This document shows, in pieces, positions 43,563 through 47,975 of a DNA stretch of 47,975 bases. The notes beneath the pieces were generated by a model that was given only the letters and a program-made list of their open reading frames with translations, was not told where the DNA came from and searched no databases. Source of the stretch: a virus; IMG/VR virus record IMGVR_UViG_3300024520_000116, positions 1 through 47,975 of that record. The stretch is one strand, 5' to 3'. The position numbers and the translations under genes were made by a program. Within the stretch, counting starts at the first letter, position 1; each line of letters begins with the position of its first letter.

Positions 43563-44639
43563 ATGTATAATTACCTTCAATGGGCTAAGACCTGGTTATT
43601 ACGGATCTTCTTCTTCCCGATCTGGATGCTGCTCATATGGCGTCGTAACAGACTCGAAGCTGCTGAGCTGGCTGCTGAGGCTGCCGCCGATAAGGCGGAG
43701 CATGAGGCACGAGTGGCTCAGCTTGAGGCTGCCAAGGCTGCGGATGAGGCCCAGATCCTCGCCAAGCTAAAGGAGCAAGAGGGCCGGGTCAAGGTCTTCC
43801 TTCATGGTGTCGAGCAGAAGCCAGGTGACGCTGTCTACTCAAAGGCTGAGAAGGTTGAGTGGCTGCACTTTACCGATAAGTTGACTATCGAGTACGAGAC
43901 GTTCCGGCGTCTCCAGTTGATGACGGCCAATAGCACGGCCTGTCAGATGGGTAGCTTTCCGGTTAACGAGTACGCTCTTGTAGACAACGGGGATATGGAG
44001 TCCGTCGGGAAGGCAGTCGTGATTGAGCTGGTGGCTTGGCGTCCGAAGGCTCTTGATTGTAGCGAGAAGGATGTCGTCATCAGCTACGACACGGAGAGTG
44101 AGGTCTTCAATTCAATTGTGGAACGGGCTAACAATGACCGTCGGTCAATGTGCATGTACGGTCCCGAGTTGAAGCTCCTCGTGAAGGATGAGATCGTCAC
44201 GATGTTCTTCGGTAGTAAGTCGGCCAGGCGAGTTGTCAAGGATCTTAAGTTCCGAGAGGGTGATCGCTATATCCTTGGCGTGCAGAAGATAGAAATGAAG
44301 AGCTATTGCTTCTGTGTTCCTCGGCTCGATCCATTCCCCTGGATGTGGGTGGAGGACTACGTCAATGAGTTGAAGGGCAGGCGACTTTACAACATCATCG
44401 AGGCGATCAAGCGAGGGACTTGGAAGACCAGTGGCAAGAAGGTTGAGATTGCACCCGGCCTGAAACGTGCTCTCCAGGCTGAGTGGGAGAAGCGTGCAAT
44501 CAGTGCCAAGAAGATCGCCAAGTACGAGCGGAAGAACAAGGAGTGGGAGCAGGAAAACTGTAAGCATATTGATGATGTCTGGGAAACCAACACTGGCCAG
44601 TATATCTGCGTCAAGTGCCAGGCAGTGATCTACCCCTAG
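43563..44639 (+). CDS. Putative ssDNA-binding-domain protein with hydrophobic N-terminus and Zn ribbon
   Basis: A 358-residue protein. Residues about 9-25 (TWLLRIFFFPIWMLLIW) can form a membrane helix. Residues 28-80 are an Ala/Glu coiled coil. Residues about 117-275 repeat the 23659 protein core: RLQLMTANSTACQMG, VAWRPKALD, SMCMYGPELKLLV, TMFFGSKSARRV. The C-terminus is a zinc ribbon (NCKHIDD..ICVKCQAVI). The second copy may hold ssDNA or a protein complex near the membrane. It has no acidic tail, unlike the 23659 paralogue. The core homology is seen; the function is inferred. Confidence 0.55.
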   Translation: MYNYLQWAKTWLLRIFFFPIWMLLIWRRNRLEAAELAAEAAADKAEHEARVAQLEAAKAADEAQILAKLKEQEGRVKVFLHGVEQKPGDAVYSKAEKVEWLHFTDKLTIEYETFRRLQLMTANSTACQMGSFPVNEYALVDNGDMESVGKAVVIELVAWRPKALDCSEKDVVISYDTESEVFNSIVERANNDRRSMCMYGPELKLLVKDEIVTMFFGSKSARRVVKDLKFREGDRYILGVQKIEMKSYCFCVPRLDPFPWMWVEDYVNELKGRRLYNIIEAIKRGTWKTSGKKVEIAPGLKRALQAEWEKRAISAKKIAKYERKNKEWEQENCKHIDDVWETNTGQYICVKCQAVIYP

Positions 44640-44646
44640 AACAACC

Positions 44647-44720
44647 ACCCGAGTAGCCCAATGGCAGAGGCAAGAGACTTAAAATCTCTCCAGGTGTGGG
44701 TTCGATTCCCACCTCGGGTA
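44647..44720 (+). tRNA. tRNA-Leu (anticodon UAA)
   Basis: A standard 74-nt cloverleaf (discriminator A; no CCA encoded). Acceptor is ACCCGAG/CTCGGGT (7 bp), D arm GCCC-AATGGCAG-AGGC, anticodon arm AGAGA-CTTAAAA-TCTCT with anticodon TAA, and T arm GTGGG-TTCGATT-CCCAC. The variable region is only about six bases, unlike host tRNA-Leu with a long arm, so charging by host LeuRS is uncertain. UUA is a rare Leu codon in GC-rich genomes. Confidence 0.85.
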
Positions 44721-44732
44721 TAAGGAGCGGCA

Positions 44733-44975
44733 ATGGAAATTCACCATCAAGACGGATCCAAGGCACTGGTCGAGACACTCGTGGTTGCTCGCAGGACCAA
44801 GGCTAACTGCATCGCACTGTGCTTCAAGTCCAACCAATCGGCAGGGAAGGGGATCGTGATCCTGAGTCCTAACGAGGTTGCTGCTATTTTGGTAGCCGCC
44901 AAGGGTGATGACAGCATCGATGACGTGACCCTCTTCAAGATGTTCGCCAACATTAGCCCGATCATTAGGCCATGA
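44733..44975 (+). CDS. 80-residue protein, unknown
   Basis: An 80-residue protein after the tRNA (GGAGCGGCA upstream). It has an alternating beta pattern (ALVETLVVARRTKANCIALCF) then VILSPNEVAAILVAAKG and a C-terminal acidic helix. It resembles small single-domain alpha/beta proteins; no family is recognised. Its end overlaps the next start by four bases. Confidence 0.5.
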   Translation: MEIHHQDGSKALVETLVVARRTKANCIALCFKSNQSAGKGIVILSPNEVAAILVAAKGDDSIDDVTLFKMFANISPIIRP

Positions 44976-45568
44976 AGCACGTTGCAATCCTAGAAGGTTT
45001 CCAAGCTGCACCCTTCATTAAGAAGTGGCATTACTCTGGGACTGCAACAAAGGGTGATCACCATTACTTTGGATGGCTCATCAACAAGGGGATGTATGCA
45101 GTAGCTGACTACGGGTCGCCGACCAATGAACACCAGGCTCACGGGTTAGCGTCTGAGCTGCTGCTGAACGTAACGACAACAAACTTGGTTGAACTTAAAA
45201 GGTTATGCAGAGTTGAGCCTAAGCAGCAGGTGCAGCTCACAGAATTCTTGGCACGTTGCCACAAGATATTGCGGAGGATCGGTATCGTCTATGTTATGAG
45301 TTTCTCGGACCCGGCTCAAGGTCATGATGGCGGCATCTATAAGGCTGCTAACTTTGAGCATGTAGGCCAGACCAATGCTGGCTTAGCTTGCGTGGATCAG
45401 AATGGCAAACATCATCATCGTAAGTATCCTTATCGGTATGCTCATAATAATGGGTGTACTATGGTGGAAGCTTACAAGATCCTCGGCCTCAAGACAGTGG
45501 AGATTCCTCCAAAGGATCGGTGGTTACTTTGTATCAATAAGAAGAAAAGGCGGTGGGCTCTTGGATAA
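44972..45568 (+). CDS. Mom-like DNA-modification protein (GNAT-type)
   Basis: A 198-residue protein with the Mom-family signature: FIKKWHYSGTATKG (residues about 14-27), then MYAVADYGSP, LVELKRLCRVEPKQQ (about 71-85), IVYVMSFSDPAQGHDGGIYKAANFEHVGQ (about 106-133). The Mu Mom protein modifies adenine to an N6-acetamido/carbamoylmethyl form, protecting phage DNA from restriction. The GNAT-like core is complete here. It lies between two tRNAs and small genes, so co-expression with the other late accessory genes is likely. The donor and target site are not known from sequence. Confidence 0.75.
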   Translation: MKHVAILEGFQAAPFIKKWHYSGTATKGDHHYFGWLINKGMYAVADYGSPTNEHQAHGLASELLLNVTTTNLVELKRLCRVEPKQQVQLTEFLARCHKILRRIGIVYVMSFSDPAQGHDGGIYKAANFEHVGQTNAGLACVDQNGKHHHRKYPYRYAHNNGCTMVEAYKILGLKTVEIPPKDRWLLCINKKKRRWALG

Positions 45569-45692
45569 GCCACACATTGAGATCCCGACAGAGTGTCCAC
45601 TCTGCCATCGAAGATACTGTGATCATCCTCGTAACGATATGTGGGAATGTTCCCCAAGGTGTTGGTGTGGATCGCAAACTAAGGAATCTTGA
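45561..45692 (+). CDS. 43-residue Cys-rich protein
   Basis: A 43-residue protein using TTG 45561 (AAGG 12 bases before), overlapping the Mom-like stop by eight bases. It has CPLCHRRYCDH in the first half and WECSPRCWCGS in the second: two metal sites likely. A longer frame starting upstream would overlap the Mom-like gene deeply and was rejected. Its stop overlaps the next gene. Confidence 0.4.
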   Translation: MDKPHIEIPTECPLCHRRYCDHPRNDMWECSPRCWCGSQTKES

Positions 45693-46032
45693 ACGTCTCG
45701 CTAAGAGCGGGGACCCTCAAGCTCTTGCTCAATGGGGACGTGCACAGTGTAGGATGAAAGGGCACGTGCGGTGGATTGTGAGGGAGGTCTCAATAACGAT
45801 TGACTACGAGAAGATAGGGAGAGTTATCTATGCGAAGCTAGGCCCAAATACTACTGAAATCCAAACATTTATTCCTAATCATCAAATATTGAAATATGGT
45901 CTCAAGGATGCCATCATCCCAGTACTGATTACTATGTCAAATCAACTAGCTCATTGCAAACGTTGCGAGGAGCGCATACCTTTTCAACAGTATTTCTACG
46001 AGAGCATCGTTGCCAAGCTAGCACAATGGTAG
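45667..46032 (+). CDS. Unknown protein with DxxLRxLER N-terminus
   Basis: A 121-residue protein from GTG 45667. It opens MDRKLRNLERLAKSGDPQALAQ, a helical motif resembling the next gene's start (MDTRLRELERDAK), so the two share an N-terminal module. The middle is a beta-like region (RVIYAKLGPNTTEIQTFI) and ISMSNQLAHCKRCEERI holds a C-x-x-C. The stop (46030-46032) lies inside the D-arm of a tRNA-Thr-like sequence. The start is supported mainly by this recurring motif. Confidence 0.5.
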   Translation: MDRKLRNLERLAKSGDPQALAQWGRAQCRMKGHVRWIVREVSITIDYEKIGRVIYAKLGPNTTEIQTFIPNHQILKYGLKDAIIPVLITMSNQLAHCKRCEERIPFQQYFYESIVAKLAQW

Positions 46033-46084
46033 TGCACCGGTTTTGTAAACCGGAGGCTAAGGGTTCGAGCCCCGATGACGGTCA
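46012..46084 (+). tRNA. tRNA-Thr-like (anticodon UGU), partly degenerate
   Basis: D arm GCAC-AATGGTA-GTGC, anticodon arm CCGGT-TTTGTAA-ACCGG (anticodon TGT at 46044-46046, Thr) and T-loop GGG-TTCGAGC-CCC are perfect. The T-stem outer pairs (A59/A75, A60/G74) fail and the acceptor (GCCAAGC against TGACGGT) pairs poorly, so the element looks damaged. No CCA follows. Its first 21 bases overlap the end of the 45667 gene. It may be a decayed tRNA, or one that works only with editing. Confidence 0.55.
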
Positions 46085-46103
46085 TCAAGGAGGCAATAAT
46101 ACG

Positions 46104-46883
46104 ATGGATACTCGCCTAAGAGAATTGGAGCGAGACGCCAAGATCACCGGTGACAATGCACCCTGGCTCAAGGCTCTCAGGCACACCGAGAGTAAGCTGC
46201 TCGTGAAGACCGACTGCTGCATCGAGGTCGGTGGCATCTTCAGGCATCGTACAACGCGGAGACTGCATGCCCATTGCCCCAGTTGCAATGGATATGGCGA
46301 ACGACCCTACACTTGGGATGAGCGCATCACCCTCGCTGCCTATTGTGGGGATATCGGTGCTCGGGCACTAACTGAGGCTTATAGGGTTAAGTTCAATGGG
46401 ACATGGATCCATGCTGGCTGTAGCCAGGGCCAGATTATTTCGTGCTCAGCTACTAGCAAGGCGGCCATCCTCGATAGCTGCTACTGCACCCTGCCCGAGC
46501 GTCGTTACAAGCCAATTAAATACATCGATAATCTCCCTTGCCCACAGGAGGCGCTCGAACATGCTGCACTGGCTGCTTGCGAGTGGTGGCTGGCTAGGGA
46601 GACCGAACGATGTGGTAAGAAGATGGGGATCTTCCCGTCTCTGGCACTCGAAGCTGCCAGGAACTACATCAACAACCCGCAGCCTGCCACTCGGGAGGCG
46701 TGCAGTATCGGGACGACCCAAGATCCCTGTCGCTTGTTAGCTTTTTACTTTAGTAGTCGACTTGATGCTGCCGATCCAAGCTACGCCGTTTACATGCGAG
46801 CCGGTCTTCGGCACGTTATCATTACAACTGAGATACCGCTAGACGCTATCAAGGAGAGGATCATCAAATGGCTCTTACCGTAA
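46104..46883 (+). CDS. Unknown protein with DxRLRxLER N-terminus
   Basis: A 259-residue protein; AGGAGG lies about ten bases before ATG 46104. It starts MDTRLRELERDAKITGDNAP, like the preceding gene. Next come LLVKTDCCIEVGGI and HCPSCNGYGERPYTW with a CxxCxGxG-type knuckle, then GCSQGQIISCSATS. It ends with DAIKERIIKWLLP. Ten or more Cys suggest metal binding. No known family is recognised. Its last 16 bases overlap the next start. Confidence 0.5.
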   Translation: MDTRLRELERDAKITGDNAPWLKALRHTESKLLVKTDCCIEVGGIFRHRTTRRLHAHCPSCNGYGERPYTWDERITLAAYCGDIGARALTEAYRVKFNGTWIHAGCSQGQIISCSATSKAAILDSCYCTLPERRYKPIKYIDNLPCPQEALEHAALAACEWWLARETERCGKKMGIFPSLALEAARNYINNPQPATREACSIGTTQDPCRLLAFYFSSRLDAADPSYAVYMRAGLRHVIITTEIPLDAIKERIIKWLLP

Positions 46884-47215
46884 GACAACTAGCCGAGGTC
46901 GTGTGTGAGCACTGTGGGCAGGGGTTCGTCATCGAAGGCAACCGTCACGGTGGGGATCTGGATAAGGTGCCCTGGGTCGCTGGCGGTATCATCATCACGC
47001 AAGACGGTTATCATTATCATGGTTACCCGGGCAGGGGTGATAGTTGCCTAGCAAAGAGTGGTGGCGTTATTCAAAAGCGGAAGGGCCATAAGAAGCTGGG
47101 CGATATGCTAGAGCTAACGATGAGGGAGTGGTTCGCAAAGTACTACCCTAAGGGCAAGTTGACTAATATTCGTTTCAATGTAGAGTACCAGTGGGCACCA
47201 GAGCAAGGTAGTTAA
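46868..47215 (+). CDS. 115-residue protein, unknown
   Basis: A 115-residue protein with VCEHCGQGFVIEGN near the start (C-x-x-C) and ITQDGYHYHGYPGRGDSCL in the middle, possible metal-binding pieces. The C-terminus is helical then beta (FAKYYPKGKLTNIRFNVEYQW). It overlaps the upstream gene by 16 bases and its stop directly precedes the GTG of the adenylyltransferase. Function unknown. Confidence 0.5.
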   Translation: MALTVRQLAEVVCEHCGQGFVIEGNRHGGDLDKVPWVAGGIIITQDGYHYHGYPGRGDSCLAKSGGVIQKRKGHKKLGDMLELTMREWFAKYYPKGKLTNIRFNVEYQWAPEQGS

Positions 47216-47608
47216 GTGAAAAGAGCAATGTTCGTAGGGCGCTGGCAGCCCTGCCATCTAGGTCACGAGTGGTTGATTCGTCAGAAGCTACGCAAGGGCA
47301 TCCCGTGTCTGATCTTAGTCCGTGACATCGTCCCCGATGAGCGTAACCCGTTCACCACGGATCAGACGGTCTCGATCCTGGAGTCAGCGTTCCACGGTGA
47401 GGATGTGATCATCCGAACAATCCCGGATATCGAGAGTATTAACTGGGGACGTGGTGTAGGCTACGAGACCAACGATCATGGCGAGTGCCCGATCAATGGC
47501 ATCTCGGGTACTGAGCTGCGGCAGCGTATGCTTCATGGTGGTAACTGGCGTGGGTTCGTTAGTGACAAAGTGGCCGAGGAACTCGAGCATCTCTTGGAGC
47601 AAGGATGA
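47216..47608 (+). CDS. Adenylyltransferase of HxGH superfamily (NMNAT/ATP-sulfurylase-like)
   Basis: A 130-residue protein from GTG 47216. MFVGRWQPCHLGHEWLI contains H-x-G-H, the ATP-binding signature. NPFTTDQTVSILESAF and NGISGTELRQRMLHGGNW hold the second ISGTELR motif, as in NadM-type NMN adenylyltransferases and in ATP sulfurylases (ISGTxxR). The domain is near the minimal length of archaeal-type NMNAT. The next gene is APS kinase, so making APS is possible, but the motif set fits NMN adenylyltransferase at least equally well. Its stop overlaps the kinase start by four bases. Confidence 0.6.
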   Translation: MKRAMFVGRWQPCHLGHEWLIRQKLRKGIPCLILVRDIVPDERNPFTTDQTVSILESAFHGEDVIIRTIPDIESINWGRGVGYETNDHGECPINGISGTELRQRMLHGGNWRGFVSDKVAEELEHLLEQG

Positions 47609-47975
47609 CCGCCGTCTGGCTCACAGGTCTTTCGGGTTCGGGGAAGTCAACCATCGCAGCCACGCTGCATAGTCGGCTCTACTACAACACAGGGCTGCCT
47701 AGCATCTTACTCGATGGAGACATCTTACGGTCCACTGTCTGTAAGGACTTAGGGTTCTCACCTAAGGACCGCGATGAGAACATCAGTCGGGTCATTACGC
47801 TAGCAAGCTACTTTGCCCATCAGCGTGTGATCCCTGTCTGTTCGTTCATTAGCCCATACCAGGCAGCACGGACCGACGCGAAGCGGCGCATACCGGGGCT
47901 GGTCATGGTGTACTTGAACACACCACTGGACGTGTGCGAGGAGCGGGACCCTAAGGGGCTATACAAGAAGGCACG
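47605..47975 (+). CDS. cysC: APS kinase, 3' end cut by window
   Basis: The first 123 residues of an adenylylsulfate kinase, in an ATGA overlap with the adenylyltransferase gene. Walker A is AVWLTGLSGSGKSTIAA (about 3-19). LLDGDILRS (about 37-45), KDLGFSPKDRDENISRV (about 49-65), VCSFISPYQAAR (about 80-91) and VYLNTPLDVCEERDPKGLYK (about 103-122) match the CysC motifs in order. It makes PAPS from APS and ATP. The frame is open to the end of the window, so the C-terminal 70 residues lie outside. The product would feed a sulfotransferase such as 4322-5146. Confidence 0.9.
   Translation, partial: MTAVWLTGLSGSGKSTIAATLHSRLYYNTGLPSILLDGDILRSTVCKDLGFSPKDRDENISRVITLASYFAHQRVIPVCSFISPYQAARTDAKRRIPGLVMVYLNTPLDVCEERDPKGLYKKA

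Noticed and set aside
1-47975. CRISPR array, transposase/IS element or integrase
   Set aside because: No regularly spaced direct repeats with spacers and no transposase- or integrase-type motifs were seen on either strand.

Overview
This window is an internal segment of a tailed bacteriophage (Caudoviricetes) genome. No host chromosomal gene is visible. The evidence is long runs of tightly overlapping genes, a tail module, a complete phage-type replication set, and many small Cys-rich accessory genes. A small lipobox protein (12067-12369) and perfect TTATCCACA DnaA boxes (22058-22138) suggest a Gram-negative host, probably a proteobacterium; this is inference and no genus can be named. Terminase, portal, capsid and lysis enzymes are not in the window. 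Both ends cut a gene.

Layout. (1) 1-12614, + strand: the end of a probable tape-measure protein, then virion and tail-tip or fiber proteins, including a YadA-head-like repeat protein, a LamG protein, a large tail-hub candidate and two related small virion proteins. A PAPS-type sulfotransferase sits among them. A lipoprotein and a small Cys-rich protein follow. (2) 12598-16651, + strand: a surface or glycan modification cluster with a GT2 glycosyltransferase, a CmcI-like methyltransferase, a class I methyltransferase, a phosphoribosyltransferase-HAD fusion and a two-domain glycosyltransferase-like protein. (3) 22054-16458, - strand: an operon of primase/SF3 helicase, a 62-aa protein, a DUF5664 nucleotide hydrolase-like protein, an unknown, a D12-class adenine methylase, a nucleoside deoxyribosyltransferase-like protein and a DnaQ-like exonuclease.

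(4) 22055-22425: the divergent intergenic region, with three perfect DnaA boxes, a 14-bp inverted repeat and a GGCATC...GATGCC inverted repeat next to a ParB-like gene. It is the best candidate for a replication origin or partition region. (5) 22426-30903, + strand: ParB-like protein 1, a tRNA-like element, a putative ssDNA-binding protein, a protein with a ThyX-like C-terminal half, an SNF2-like helicase, ParB-like protein 2, and a family A DNA polymerase carrying zinc-knuckle insertions. (6) 30906-41686: about 25 small overlapping genes. Recognisable ones are VRR-NUC nuclease, NYN-domain nuclease, cysteine peptidase-like, PolX-SWIM, polynucleotide kinase-like, sigma-factor-like and DNA ligase. 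(7) 41687-42161: a 475-bp non-coding region rich in hairpins with a sigma70-like promoter. (8) 42162-47975: RecB-like nuclease, a second copy of the putative ssDNA-binding domain with a hydrophobic N-terminus, tRNA-Leu(UAA), a Mom-like DNA-modification protein, a degenerate tRNA-Thr(UGU), an NMNAT/ATP-sulfurylase-like adenylyltransferase and APS kinase (cut by the window end).

Working together: replication probably starts near 22.1 kb and runs with the phage's own primase-helicase, polymerase, ligase, exonuclease and ssDNA-binding protein. Adenines in phage DNA may be modified by two routes, the D12 methylase and the Mom-like protein. The APS kinase and the sulfotransferase together could make and use PAPS. 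Functions come from motifs read by eye; no database search was run.
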